Source of the DNA: Ectocarpus siliculosus
Taxonomy: Eukaryota > Sar > Phaeophyceae > Ectocarpales > Ectocarpaceae
Assembly: GCA_000310025.1 (NCBI GenBank)
Contig: FN648454.1
Location: 157,126-221,125, forward strand
DNA: 64,000 bases
Direction of reading: 5' to 3'
Each line of letters starts with the position of its first letter. Position 1 is the first letter of the stretch. The position numbers and the translations under genes were made by a program. Shown piece after piece: positions 11,977 to 24,253 of this stretch. Under the pieces are notes generated by a model that saw only the letters and a list, made by a program, of their open reading frames with translations, was not told the DNA's origin and made no database searches.

Positions 11977-13328
11977 CACCCGACTATATTGTAGACCAAA
12001 ACATGGATTGAACAGTGTAAAACAGAGTTTCCTCCGATGATCTGGTCGGTCAAGGGCTGACCCTACATGGTAACGGTGAGACGCCGAGCTATCAAAGGGC
12101 GGTCTAGAAAAATTACAACCGCAACCTACGAAGAGGACATTGAAAGGCGTCGAGTAATTCCAGAGGCAGTTGCGCGGAAACTGAGACCAGGTGTAGTGTG
12201 CAGTACAAATTTCAGGTGTACTCCGATCTGCCGTACGGAGAGCATAGTGTCGGGTAGGGCGTGCAACTCGGATGCCCTAGTCACTGTGCGCATGTTCGTT
12301 GAAACGCCAGCGGCTGCACCTCCAAGTCTACTGAGGAACCTAATTGTTTCGGCCTCTGCGTGAAATCACTGTTGTGCCCATCTAATGAGTCGCACAAGGG
12401 TTCGACTCAATGGCGCCGGGCAAGAAGGAGCACTAAGCTTGAAGCGATGCCTAGGCATGTCAAGAACACAGCGAGCTGCCCACGCCTGAGGGTCGTGCGA
12501 CAAAACATAGTTACCGCAGTACACGACTTGACCTCTTTCGGAGAACGGGCACCTAGTGGACACCAGAGTCACCCAGATCACGGAACATCAACATTGACAA
12601 CGGGGGTATTAATGTCGCGTAGGGCAGTCAATTCCACAATACTGGTGTGTCCTCCAATTCCTTCGCAATCGATAGCGGAGACGCCCAAAACAATTTTTTT
12701 TTACAACTTTGTCGCCAGCGAAAGCGCATGATACCTACTCGACGCATGCATGCCGGCTGTGGCCCATGCTGTCGATCTTCTTGAGAGTAGTCAAGGCCTC
12801 CCGTACCCTACTTCAAAACCCAACGACAAGCGCCATCGCCCCGTGCTTAAAGACCTCCAACAACACCGGCCTGTAGAAAAAAACAGCAAACACCACCCTC
12901 GCAAAACATTGCATCCACCAGGGTCGACCTCACCGTACCCCCACTGCTGTAGCTGGCACCGATACTTCAGCGCATGCCGTTTCCCTCAATCCCACCGTAA
13001 ACCAAGCACACGGCTGTGCCCGCCACATATTTCTTGTCAGTCAAATTATCGCATGGCGTGGTGGATGCGCAGCTATTGGAACATTACACAACGGCTCCCA
13101 TAATATACGTCACGGAATGGTTACGCCGGCCATTACCACCTTCTCCATCACGAAAAGGTTCGACCCCGCCGTCCATATGCGAAACACCACTCCTTTCGAC
13201 ACCCCGATGGATATACACCAATGAACCCTATTCACAGAAATGAAAGGCTTACACCTCCGCCTCTTCGTCACTCAGAGCCCATCAAGAATCGCCACCACCA
13301 ACCGAAACCTCCAACCCGAATTCGAACC
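11974..13328. other. No supported gene
   Basis: The plus-strand frames between 12,060 and 13,420 lack domains and are short. The stretch ends at the 3-prime end of the minus-strand coding exon that stops at 13,329. Confidence 0.45.
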
Positions 13329-14285
13329 CTACTTCTTCACTCCACTCCCGTCCCCATGAACTTCTCTTCCCCCTCGCCCGCCTTTCTCCTCCTCCTCCTC
13401 CTCCTCCTCCTCCCTCGACGATGACGACAACGCATCAGACATGTCCACTGGCATCACCCCGTCCGCGCTGCCGGTCCAACTCCCCGCGTTGCTCCACGCC
13501 GCGCTTAACAGGCCGGACAGGACGTAGTGATGCCGCGGCTCGCTGGAAGCGGTGCTGAAAAAGCTCCGCTCGGTGTCACCTCCGTCAACCCCGACGACTC
13601 CCGGGGCGATGAGCCCGCTCCCGCCGGCCACACCCACCTGTGTGGAATTCGCCGGTGTGACGGCATCGGTACTGCCGTTCCACCAGGCGATGTTGAAGCT
13701 TCCTCCGGGAGGGCTCGTCATGCTGCGAGCCCGCGACGAGGCCGGTGACGGCGGTGGGGGAGAAGACCTCCCGTTCGAATTCACGACGGCTTCGGCGGCG
13801 GTACTGATATCCCCTCGCTCCTCGGTGCCCGCCTCCGAAGTCGAAAACACGGGGGCTGTCTTCGTCCGGAGATGTGAGCGGCGCGTTGGCCGTCGCCCGA
13901 ATCCGGAGGAAGCCGTCGGCGGCACCGGTGCCGCTACGATCGCGGTTCTGTCGGTGTCTAGCGGCCGGAGCCGTCGTTTCTGGGCAGCTCTTGTCGCTTC
14001 CAGCTGATCGGGGCCTTTCTTGTCCAGCTGATCGGCGCCTTTCTTGTCCCCCTTCTCCGCTTTGGATGTAACCGCTAGGCGGGGACGTCCAGCCGCTGCC
14101 GCTAACCCCTCCGCCTCCGCCTCGACTGCTTGGGGTAGGGGTCTCGATCGTGAGCACGGCCGATGCTGGCCTGTCGCCATCAAGGCTGCCGTAGCGGGCG
14201 GTGCCAGCTGCTCCACAGCGAGCGTAGGATGAAACGACGCGGCGGAGGAAGTTCCGGTAATCGACGTCGTTTGCGCCGCGGGGAA
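13329..14285 (-). CDS. Low-complexity hypothetical protein, terminal exon
   Basis: A long open minus-strand frame reaches up to 14,594, and I regard 14,285-13,329 as its credible part because the base composition turns GC-rich and coding-like there. The translation is rich in Ala, Ser, Pro, Thr and Gly. It contains a duplicated D-Q-L-D-K-K-G / D-Q-L-E-A-T element, a motif around F-N-I-A-W-W-N-G-S and a C-terminal Glu run encoded by (GAG)n. It ends at a TAG after G-V-K-K. No membrane segment, signal peptide or known domain is visible. The upstream boundary is uncertain; the frame continues upstream through less coding-like sequence. A nuclear or disordered regulatory protein is possible but unproven. 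Confidence 0.5.
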   Translation of the reverse strand, partial: FPAAQTTSITGTSSAASFHPTLAVEQLAPPATAALMATGQHRPCSRSRPLPQAVEAEAEGLAAAAGRPRLAVTSKAEKGDKKGADQLDKKGPDQLEATRAAQKRRLRPLDTDRTAIVAAPVPPTASSGFGRRPTRRSHLRTKTAPVFSTSEAGTEERGDISTAAEAVVNSNGRSSPPPPSPASSRARSMTSPPGGSFNIAWWNGSTDAVTPANSTQVGVAGGSGLIAPGVVGVDGGDTERSFFSTASSEPRHHYVLSGLLSAAWSNAGSWTGSADGVMPVDMSDALSSSSREEEEEEEEEKGGRGGREVHGDGSGVKK

Positions 14286-14289
14286 ACAG

Positions 14290-16136
14290 GAAACACCGCG
14301 GTCACAATACAAATTAGGGTGAACAACAAAACAGAACGCGGTACCGCAAGCGTCAGGCAATGCCGAATGTAGAGTAGAATAGCAACCCGCTAGGGCTATG
14401 GGTGGGGCGATACGGGAGGAAGACGACCAGCAACAAAATTGGTGTAACGCATAATAGCGAAAGACGATCATAACAACGAGGGAACACGAACATCTTGCAC
14501 GACATCCAGGCAGCCGCTGGACGCTGGAGGTTATCCCCTTGTGGTCATCGATGGGTGCAAGAGTAATGCACCATAAAACCACCAACCCGTGCAAGAGTAA
14601 TGCAACATCAAACCACCACCCCGCCTACGAACGCCTACAAGGTCTACCACTTCTCAGGGGCTGCGATTGGCGAGGATTGCGTATCTCTTCTCCCGAAGCA
14701 TTTTCACAGGTTGCTGCTCTTGCTCACCGCCATCGTAAACACTCCCGCGGGCACTATCGACCTCCACCCAGCCCAAAAACAATACATTCGGTCTTCGGTT
14801 GTTCTGCACAACAAGGTCTCACTCTCAGTCTCCAGAAAGCTCCCGCCGCTCTCCTCGCCGCCCACTTGTGGAATACGCCTGACAGAACTCTCGCACCGCA
14901 CATGAACACACGCCAGCTCGGGGCGCGCTAGCCTACACGAATTGTTGCAGTTCGCGACAGTCAAGGAAGGAATCGGGCAAGGGGTGCCGCAGATTCCGGT
15001 CAGTCGAGAAGGGGGGGGGGGGCAAAAGGATTGAGGGGGGCAAAAGAAAATCGACTCCCCTCCTGGTGCTTGTTGTTCGAAAACCTCTTGTTCCTACACC
15101 TACTTCAAGTATCGACGAATGACCAAGATAAAATCTACCTGAAAAGCACGACCGGCGGTCATCCGGGTGTTTTGAGTACTTTCAAGTGGTCTTGCATCTT
15201 TCGTGTCGAGACAATGATCTGGTCTAAAGTGGGAAGAAGATCTGGGCATTTGTTGCGGGATGATCATTTGCTCAACGGCAGAGCACAGGATACTGGGTGT
15301 CAGCACCTGACAAGTGGTGGGCCACGGGCAGCGGCGCGCACACCGCCAGAACAAAACGGACTAACGCACATCTACATACCACATCTCTCGTTCTCAAGTC
15401 TTCATTTGAACGCCCATGAAAAACGGACCAAACAGGAGGACGTACTTGGACGAATGATAATGATACGAGAACGGACCGAGAACAAACGTTTGCTTCACGC
15501 AGGCCACACACGTACCACATCTACACCCGGTCCAAGGGGGATCAATACACAGTGCGGATTAAGTAGCACTACATATCCGCTACTCTCAGCACGCAGCGAG
15601 ATTCAAAACCACATCGTGTGCAAGTTTCGATTCCCTTTTACCTAAAGCGGACGAATTCCGAATCCCTCCCCGGCCTGTTGAGGGACTCCGCCAGCAGCCT
15701 CATCTCGGGGGAGGGGTCCTGACCGCTCCCGCTTCCGGCCGACAGAGCCTCCGTCAGCTAGGACGTGTTCACCAGCCGGTGCTGGAGATACCGCTGCAGC
15801 ACGTTGCTCCCCAGGACGGACTTGGCGATGCCTTTCCTCTCCCCCCACCTCCGTCGTCGTCGGCGGCGGGGGTGGGTGGGTGGAGACGGAGTGACGTCAA
15901 TAGTACGTGCCGGCCCCCCTCTTGGGTGACAACTGAGACGTCCAGAGGGGAGCTTGCGGCACACGCTCTCGCGAAGACGTTATAATACTTGCACGTTCAG
16001 GAGAAGGAGAAGGAAGGAGAAACGAGAAAATAGAGCTGTTGCTCTTGTCGAGAAGAGACCGTTCACGTTGTCGCTTGCTCGGGGCCAGTCGGTTGTGAGC
16101 GCATGAGCATGTGTAGAACACATTCACACACCAGAG

Positions 16137-16141
<5 letters not shown>
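14290..16141. other. No supported gene
   Basis: No conserved frame or repeat stands out apart from a G-rich run near 15,010-15,040 and C-rich sequence near 15,840. A first exon of the gene ending at 13,329 could lie in 14.3-15.0 kb but cannot be placed. Confidence 0.4.
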
Positions 16142-16204
<63 letters not shown>

Positions 16205-16232
16205 AGCGCGCGCGCGTGAGAGAGAGAGAGAG
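16142..16232. repeat. (AG)n microsatellite with (CG)n interruption
   Basis: About 53 bases of pure AG repeat are followed by a short gcgcgcgcg stretch and more GA repeat up to about 16,232. Confidence 0.95.
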
Positions 16233-16524
16233 ACGGCACGCTTTATCGATAATCTAAGATGCTTGCGTGAGGATTTTCTGCACTTGCTTGTACAATTATT
16301 CGTAAAGAAAGTCTGAGCTATGTAAGCGCACATCGCCGCCCAGTTGGGGAGGAAGATGGCACGGGAAAGCACGGGGCGAATTGACACCACCCCGCTCGTT
16401 GGTATTCCTCTGTCCCGCATCAAGCAACACCCCCATCGTGTCGACCAAAAGCACAACAGCTTCACCCCTTCCCTTTCTCGAAGGAAATTCTCGTTTTTAG
16501 TTTCAATTACATGGTCCAAAGGCC

Positions 16525-16610
16525 GGTCGCCCCGGTGGTCTACATAGGTGGTATCCTCGAAACCTTCTAGAGGTCAGGTCAGGGGTTCGAATCCCGGTGT
16601 AAGCGAGCTT
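16525..16610 (+). mobile_element. tRNA-derived SINE head
   Basis: The sequence starts ggtcgccccggtgg and carries a polymerase III A-box-like block (tggtctacataggtgg) and, about 50 bases on, a B-box-like block (gggttcgaatccc). The same start recurs at 43,051 with the same box order. The acceptor and anticodon arms do not fold into a normal tRNA, so I call it a tRNA-derived retroposon head. A further A-box-like tggcctagtggatagcg lies at 16,650, but without a B box. Confidence 0.6.
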
Positions 16611-18070
16611 TTCTTGCAAAGTGAGTTATTCTCTCGCTTCCGCTCCTGGCCTAGTGGATAGCGCTAGTTCGTGTGTACACAGAGGGAAGAGAGTGCGGAA
16701 CTCTTTTCGCATTAAAATTGAAGGCAACGTACCGCAGGAGGGGAGGATATAGAGGGGTCCTTCTGTGTGACCACGGGTTGGAGTAAACGGCACCAGTGCT
16801 GTGAGCGCTGATTTGAAGAAAGACAAAAAAAAAGGGGACCGCACGTGAAGGTATTCGGTTGAGCCAACTCATGATGATCAAGAAGATTCAACCGTGCCGC
16901 CCCTCACCCATAGAGCACTCGAGAAAACAACTCTACACCACACAATCCCACCACACCAGCACCGCGTGCGGGTGACTCGCTAGTCTAGATCGAAAGAGAA
17001 AGTTCACTCCGAGTAGCCTCGACTGTGCCAACATTTCGACAGCAGTAGTATTGCCGGAAAAAAATGCGGTCGACATCAGAACTCCCTCGATTTTGGTTGC
17101 ATTACTGTCTTGGGATTGTGGCGTGTACATGAGATGGGTACCTTTACTCCAACCACCTTGAAAATGTGCCAAGGAGTTCAAATCCGACCGAAACAATAAG
17201 ATCGGTCTGTTGCTTTAAACTCCTATCCCATGATTTGCACGAAATCTTTCTCACTCTGCATAAAAACGTTTCGATGAAAACGACGTAGACGATTTGCGGA
17301 TTTGGAAGGCTTGTTGACCATGGACGATTTGTCTCTGGCGCGTGGTGATCACTCCATGAAAAGTATGGGTGCAGCATTCTTTGGCGTCGTCGTGTTTATC
17401 ACCGGTTGTTCTATTCGATGCGCTCAGGTTGGCGATAGCCTGGGCCATGTTTCACGTTCAAAGCGCTCCAGGCCCTATAAATTGCAACAATGTGAAACGC
17501 CCTCCCATTTGCGGCAGTTTCTACCCCGGTAGTCGTATCCTCAATCATTTGTTAGTGTCGAAATTCCACGTCCGCCAAACCAAGTACAACAGGGAAGAAT
17601 CATATAGAAAATGAGTCCATGACAACGCGTATAATATACTCAATGCAACAAATAACACACGACAGAGAACAAAGATCAGCGTTGGCATATACACAACCCA
17701 AGGGGTAGCCTAAAACATAGCAGTACATGGACCCGGATAACCCTACTGCGAAAACCTTCAGAGGACATGATCAGACGAACCACCTGTTTTCCATTGCGGC
17801 GCAAGCGATGCAGCTCAAATCCCCCGCCCCCACCGTGTGCTTCAACTTTGGACGGATGCGGAGGGAGTGTATGCAAGTATTGGTCAAATTGTGCCACTCA
17901 AGCAGAGGGCTTCATTTGTCATGGTAATGTCGTAATCATTTTTGCTGGCGATGCCTCGCGCAGTGAACGGGCGCCTATAGCGTTTCGGCAGACAATCGAT
18001 ATGAGTATACGCCAATAGATAGCACTGCGAGGTAATACGCGTAGTTGGCTACAACGCGGTGGTCGTCCGT
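16611..18070. other. No supported gene
   Basis: Sequence between the SINE-like head and the minisatellite. I see only short frames with no recognisable similarity. Confidence 0.45.
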
Positions 18071-19512
18071 AGACTTGGTTTCAATTGTGCCGATGGTCTT
18101 CAGAAACAATTGTGACCATGTGGTTCGTCTTTCAGTGTGACGATGGTCTTCGGTTTCACTGTGGCGCCCTTAGTTTCAATTGTGACGACACTCCTTGGAT
18201 TCAAATATACTGATGGTCCTCGGTTTTAATTATGTCGATGGTGCTCAGGTTCAATTGTGTTGATGGTCCTCCGCTTCAATTGTCACGATGGTCCTCAGTT
18301 TCAATCGGCGCCCTTTGGTTTGAATTGTACCGATGGTACTCGGTTTCAATTGTGAAGATGGTGCTCTGTTTCGATCTGGCGCCCTTTGTATCAACCGTGA
18401 GGATGGTCCTCAGTTTCAAATATGCCGATGGTCCTCGGTAACATTTGGGACGATTGTTCTCCGTACGTATTGTGACAATGGTCCTCGCCTTCAATGGTGA
18501 TGATGGTTGTCGGTTTCAATCTGGTGCCCTTCGTTTGAATTGTAACGATGGTCCTCGGGTATAGCGGTGATGATGGCCCTCGTCTTCAAATGTGACGATG
18601 GTTCTCGCATTGAATTGTGAGGATGGTCCTCCTTTTCAATTGTGGCGATGGTTCTCATCTTCAACTGTGATGATGGTCCTCGGTTTGAATTGTGTTCATT
18701 GTCCTCGTCTTCAATTGTGACGATGTTCTTCGGATTTAATGGTGATGATGGTCCTCGGGTACAACCTGGTGCCCTTGTTTGAATTGTGACGATGGTTCTA
18801 GGTAGTAACTCCTCGTTTTCAAATGTCGCGATGGTCCCGGGTTTCTATTGTGAAGATGGTCCTCCGCGTGTGTTGTGACGATGGTTCTCGGTTTCAATCT
18901 GGTGCCCTTCGTTTCAATTGTGAAGATTGTTCTCAGGTTTAATTGTGATGATGTTCCTCGTCTTGAATTGTGACGACGGTCTTCGGTGAAAGTTGCGACG
19001 ATAGTCCTCGTCTTCAATTGTTATGATGGACCTCGGTTTCAATTGTGACGATGATTCTCGGGTTGCCTTGACGGTCCTCGGTTTCGACTATGGTGATGGT
19101 CCTCGGCGTGTATTGTGACGATGGTCCTCGTCTTCGATTGTGATGATGGTTCTCGATTTCAATCTGGTGCCCTTCATTTCAATTTTGCCGATTGGCCTCT
19201 GATTAAATAGTGACGATGTCCTCGGTATCATTTGTGACGATGCTTCTCGCATGCAATTGTGAGGATGGTCCTCCTCTTCAATTGTGACGATGCCTCTCGT
19301 CTTCAATTGTGATTATGGTCGTAGGGCTCAACTGTGACGATGGCCCTTGGATACACTGGTGATGATGGTCCTCGGTTCCAATCTGGTGCGATCCGTAGGA
19401 ATTGTGACAAATGCCATCGGATAAAATAGTGACGATGGCCCTCGTCTTGAATTATGACGATGGTCCTCGGTTTCAATTGTGACGATGGTTCCCGGTTTGA
19501 GTTGTGATGATG

Positions 19513-19612
19513 NNNNNNNNNNNNNNNNNNNNNNNNNNNNNNNNNNNNNNNNNNNNNNNNNNNNNNNNNNNNNNNNNNNNNNNNNNNNNNNNNNNNNNNN
19601 NNNNNNNNNNNN
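19513..19612. other. Assembly gap (100 N)
   Basis: Exactly 100 N bases within the minisatellite, so the true array length is unknown. Confidence 0.99.
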
Positions 19613-20579
19613 TGATGATCGTCGGTTTCGAATTGTGATGATGGCACTCGCCATATGCTGTGACTATGGTTCCCGTCTTCATATGTCACGATGGCTCTCG
19701 TGTTGAATTGTGATGATGGTCCTTGGTTTCAATTGTGACCATGATCCTCGGATTTAGTTGTGACAATGGTTCTCGGTTTCAACTGTGATGATGGTCGTCG
19801 TCTTCAGTTGTGACGATGGTCCTCGGTTTTTATGGTGAGGATGGTCCCCGGTTTCAATCCGGTGCCCTTGGTTTGAAGTGTGACGATGGTCCTCGAAAAT
19901 ATTTGTGACGATTGTCTGCGGTATTTTTTGTGACGATGGTCCTCGTCTTCAGTTGTGACCATTGTCCTCGTTTTCAACTGTCACGATACACCTCGCCTTG
20001 AATGGTGATGGTGGTCCTCGGTTTCAATGGTGACGATGGTGCTTGGCTTCAAGTGTGACGGCGGTCCTCGTCTTCAATTCTGACGGTGGTCCTCTGTTTT
20101 TATGGTGATGATGGTCCTCGGTTTGAATCTGGTGCCCTTCGCATGAATTGTAACGATGGTCCTCGGTTACAATTGTGACGATGGGCCTAGGCTTCAATTG
20201 TGACGATGGTCCTCGGCTTCAATTGTGACGATGGTTCTCGTCTTCAATTGTGATGATAGTCCTCGGTTTCAATATGGGGCCCTTCGTTTCAATTGTTACG
20301 ACGGTTCTCGGTGTGAATTGTGATGATGGTCCTCGTCTTCAAATGTCACGATGGCCCTCTGAAATGGTTATGAAGGTCCTCGGTTTCGATCGTGATGATG
20401 GTTCTCGTCTTCAATTGTGATGACGGTCCTTGAGTTCAACTGTAAAGATGGTCCTTGGATATACTGGTGATAATGGTCCTCGGATTCAATCTGGTGCCCT
20501 TCGTTGGAAATATGACGATGGTCCTCGCAAATATATATGACAATGGTCCTCGTCTTGAATTGTGACGATGGTCCTCGGT

Positions 20580-20930
20580 TTCAATGTCGACGATGGCCCT
20601 CGGTTTCAATCTGGTGCCCTTCGTTTCAATTGTGACGATGGTCCTCGGCTTCAGTTATGACGATGGTCCTCGGGAAGAATTATGATGATGGCCCTCGTCT
20701 TGAATTGTGAGATGGTCCTCGGTTTCAATGTCGACGATGGTCATCGGTTTCAATCTGGTGCCCTTCGTTTCAATTGTGACGATGGTCCTCGGCTTCAGTT
20801 ATGACGATGGTCCTTGGGAATAATTATGATGATGGCCCTCGTCTTGAATTGTGACGATGGTCCTCGGTTTCAATGTCGACGATGGTCATCGGTTTCAATC
20901 TGGTGCCCTTCGATTCAATTGTGACGATGG
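20580..20930. repeat. 145-base higher-order repeat within the minisatellite
   Basis: The landmark caatgtcgacgatgg recurs at 20,582, 20,726 and 20,871, that is 144 and 145 bases apart. Between landmarks the same order of units appears: the 45-base variant, then four 25-base units. The 144-base spacing is explained by one missing base near 20,708. This block looks recently amplified compared with the rest of the array. Confidence 0.85.
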
Positions 20931-21973
20931 CCCTCGTCTTCAATTATGACGATGGTTCTCGTCTTCAATTGTGACGATGGTTCCCGGTTTGAATTTTGAC
21001 GATGGTCCTAGGCTTCAAATGTGACGATGGTCCTCGTCTTCAATTGTGACGATGGTCCTCAGTTTCAATGTCGACGATGGTCCTCGGTTTCAATCTGGTG
21101 CCCTTCGATTCAATTGTGACGATGGTCCTCGGCTTCAATGATGACGATGGTCCTCGGGAATAATTGATGATGGCCCTCGTCTTGACGATGGTCCTCGGCT
21201 TCAATGATGACGATGGTCCTCGGGAATAATTGTGATAATGGCCCTCGTCTTGACGATGGTCCTCGGTTTAAATCTGGCGCCCTTCGATTCAATTGTGACG
21301 ATGATTCTCGTCTTCAACTGTGATGATGGTCCTTGGGTTCAACTGTCACGATGGTTCTCGTCTTCAAATGTGACGATGGTCCTCGTCTTGAATTGTGACT
21401 GCGGTCATCGGTTTCAAACGTGATGAACGTCCTCGGTTTCAATTGTGATTATGGGTCTCTGGTTTGAATTGTGATGATGGTCCTCGTCTTCAATATCACG
21501 ATTGTCCGCGGTTTCAAATGTGATGAAGGTCCTCTTCTTGAATTGTGACTGCGGTCCTCGCATTCAAATGTGATGAACGTCCTCGGTTTCAATTTTGACG
21601 ATGGTTCTCGGTTTGAGTTGGGATGATGGTCCTCGTCTTCAATTGTCACGATGACCCTCGGTTTCAAATATGATGAAGGTCCTCGGTTTCAATTTTGACG
21701 GTGGTCCTCGGCTTAATTGTGACGATGGTCCTCGGCTTCAACTGTGACGATTGTTCTCGGTCTGAATTATGAAGATGGTCCTCGTCTTCAATGATGGCCC
21801 CTCTGTTGAAATGGTGATGATGGTCCTCGGTTTCAACCTGGTGCCCTTCGTTTTAATTGTGACTATGGTCCTAGGGTATAATTGTGATGGCCGCTCTCGT
21901 CTTGAACTGTGACGATGGTCCGCGGTTATAATCGTGGCGATGGTTCTCATCTTCAATTGTGATGATGGTCCTA

Positions 21974-23078
21974 CAAGCTGGTTCACGCAAGAAAAAAAAA
22001 TGTTCCCCGCAAATCCTTCGTTCGGGTTTTTGAGATAGGTCACCAAAGGATGCACAGTTGTCCCCGAGGTAGTTCCCAAACTTTTCACGAGTGGGGCTTT
22101 TCGATTTTGTGTTATTTGCACGGAATACCCGGGGTCCTGCACGTTTCTGGGACAGAAAGGCTGTGCTGGACCCTGAATATTCGGCGAATAATTTGTTTCT
22201 AGAAAAACCCCATTCCTAAAGTTTGGTAACTACGTACCTTGGGGACATGTGTGCAATTTTGGTGACCTATCTCAAAAAACCCGAACGAAGTTTTTTGTTT
22301 TTGTACCAAGAACCTGAAGCTTCCTCTGCGAACCCCTTATTTACTTGGATTTGGACTAAAATGAGCTTTTTGACACAGCTTTACGACCGTTCTACCTCAG
22401 TCTCGCCCCTTGGGTAACGAAACTTTGTACAATCCTTCAACACCCTACACCGGAGCCGACCGAATCTGATTTTTATTTGAGATACATATACCGGCTTCCG
22501 GGGTCGTATCCGTTAGACCCCAGTATGCCGGTACGAGCGGGAGAACTTCGTGAATAGTGTTCAAGAATGTTGTTTCAGATTTGTAGCATCAATGCCTGTC
22601 GAGCTGCCAAATTTGGGGACGATCCAAGCTTTCCTCAAATATATACGACGGAAACCGTTTTGCTTTCTGGGCGGTTGCTCCGTACAACCGGTGGCCATCT
22701 GACGACGCCGAAGAGCCATCACACCGGAAATCCCACCTTTTGGGGTGTAACTCGCTGCAACGGTGGCCGTTTTCACTTCTGCTTTTATTGTTGGGTTGCA
22801 AGAGCTGGAAGGTCATTTGGCGTTGAACTCCGGTCGAAGAACGTCGTGTTGCATCAGTATTTTGAGCTCTTGATTCTCGAACAGCATGAAGGCCTTTGAT
22901 TGGCCAAGACACAGTATTGCGCCCGACCACCGTAGAAAGGTGTTGTCAGTCCAGGTATGCCACTCTCTTAGGCTAAGCGTGGGGATCACTGTGGTATATG
23001 AAATGTGTTGATTGGTGAGTAATTGCGTTCGTTATCAGTTGGGGAACAAATTTTGGGTTTCTTGCGTGAACCAGCTTG
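21974..23078. mobile_element. Non-autonomous DNA transposon with TA target duplication (mariner-type)
   Basis: The ends are inverted repeats: caagctggttcacgcaagaaa at 21,974 and its exact complement ending at 23,078, and the similarity continues inward to a shared gttcccc/ggggaac block. Both ends are flanked by TA. Removing the element and one TA leaves cctaggattcaactgtgac, a normal unit of the surrounding minisatellite, so the insertion is precise. TA duplication is characteristic of Tc1/mariner elements. The 1105 bases carry no transposase; the longest internal frame is about 110 codons without a DDE motif. It presumably moved with enzyme supplied from elsewhere. Confidence 0.88.
22016..22290. 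repeat. Fold-back inside the transposon
   Basis: The block ccttcgttcgggtttttgag... at 22,016-22,084 is matched in reverse complement by 22,218-22,290, including shared tgagataggtcaccaaa and tccccgaggtag-like stretches with some mismatches. A second, smaller hairpin (ccggcttccggggtc with gaccccagtatgccgg) lies at about 22,490-22,535. Confidence 0.75.
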
Positions 23079-23080
23079 TA

Positions 23081-23195
23081 GGATTCAACTGTGACGATGG
23101 TCCTTGGATATACTGGTGATGATGGTCCTCGTTTTCAATCTGGTGCCCTTCGTTGGAATTGTGGCGATGGTCCACAGGTATAATTCGGACTGGTC
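23081..23195. repeat. 25-base minisatellite, part beyond the transposon
   Basis: The array resumes immediately after the transposon. The order of units (ggatatactggtgat, then caatctggtgcccttcgttgg) is the same as at about 20,440-20,510. The array then ends near 23,195. Confidence 0.9.
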
Positions 23196-24253
23196 CTCGC
23201 CATGAGAGGCGGGCTCGGGAGTCGGGGCCATGACGGGCTCAGCATCGGCGCCCTCGCCAGCCTTTCGGTGACGGCTGCCGCGGTCGGCTCCGGTAGAGGC
23301 GTGTTATGGATCAACAGCATATCAGAGAAGGACGACATGCACATTCATCAAGGGCAGAAAGGAGCCATCCGTGTGATCCCCGACATACGGTGACGTCACG
23401 CGAGCTTGCCAGATACCCACGTATCAGATACCCGCGTATCAGGGCGACATGAGAGGCGGCGGCCTCCATTGAAGGTTTTGCATTACACTGTTCTTTCATG
23501 CGTGTGCGCCGGAGTATACACCGATAAGATATACCGCGAAACGCCTACATGCCGCATAGATAGTATATTCGCATCTCAATGTTCGCGTGCGATGTCTGGG
23601 CCATACTCAAAACCCTTCAATGTACGTAGTAGATGGGCGTTATAAAATGTCCTCACGTTGAGCGAAGCGCTCGAAGCTTGAGCAAGGACTGCTCCAGGAA
23701 GGCTCCCTGGGGAGTGAAGTGACAAGGGGGGACGTCATGCGAGATAATAGCCGACGGAGGTCGTAACATTGAATCGATAGGCGAAAGAAAGGACGGAAGT
23801 CGTATTAAAAGTTCACCATTTATCCTGGTCGATTCACTCTGACTACGACCATCGCCCGTTCTTTTCTCGCATGCCGTTGCCCCTCCCCCCCCAGGAGCCT
23901 TCCCGGTGCCTTCGTGGACCACGTTTCGACCACGTCACCGAATGTCGGTGGAAGTCTACAGCGCCTATTTACTACATTGATGGGTAGTTCAGAGCGGCAT
24001 AGACGTCGGGCAGTGTAAGGGCTGCTCACGTTCTGCGCCTGATCAGGGCGACCTGCATACTGCACACTCTTGTCGGCCACAGGAGGCGGAAGCCCCTCAA
24101 ACTCGGGGAGGGGTGACGATCTGCGATTCTCCACCGAACCATGCCTGAGACACCGCGAGATTTCCAGTGTAGCTCGAGATCAGCATTTCAGGCCATGTCG
24201 TGCAAGGTGTGGAGGAGTCGATTGAAACTTCTACGGATATTGGTCATGATAAG
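23196..24253. other. No supported gene
   Basis: A short plus-strand frame (23,202-23,393) has no recognisable domain. A small direct duplication of agatacccacgtatc / agatacccgcgtatc lies at 23,411-23,441. Nothing else stands out. Confidence 0.45.

Larger units (their letters stand above)
18071..21971. repeat. 25-base minisatellite array, main part
   Basis: The unit is close to gatggtcctcggtttcaattgtgac. Spacing between successive cctcgg cores is 25 bases wherever I counted. Some units are replaced by a 45-base variant carrying caatctggtgcccttcg. Because 25 is not a multiple of three, the reading frame shifts from unit to unit. The Lys-Thr-Arg-Thr-Ile-Val-like minus-strand frames are therefore by-products, not a gene. 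A 100-base N run (19,513-19,612) lies inside the array. Confidence 0.97.

Noticed and set aside
11731-12040. Arg-Glu and Ser-Leu dipeptide frames
   Set aside because: They are produced by the (AG)n run.
18276-21423. Minus-strand frames rich in Thr, Ile, Val, Arg and His over the minisatellite
   Set aside because: The 25-base unit shifts frame each copy. These peptides only mirror the repeat and differ from array segment to segment.
18071-21971. Possible CRISPR-like array
   Set aside because: Repeats are contiguous without unique spacers, are degenerate and lie in a eukaryotic context with no associated genes.
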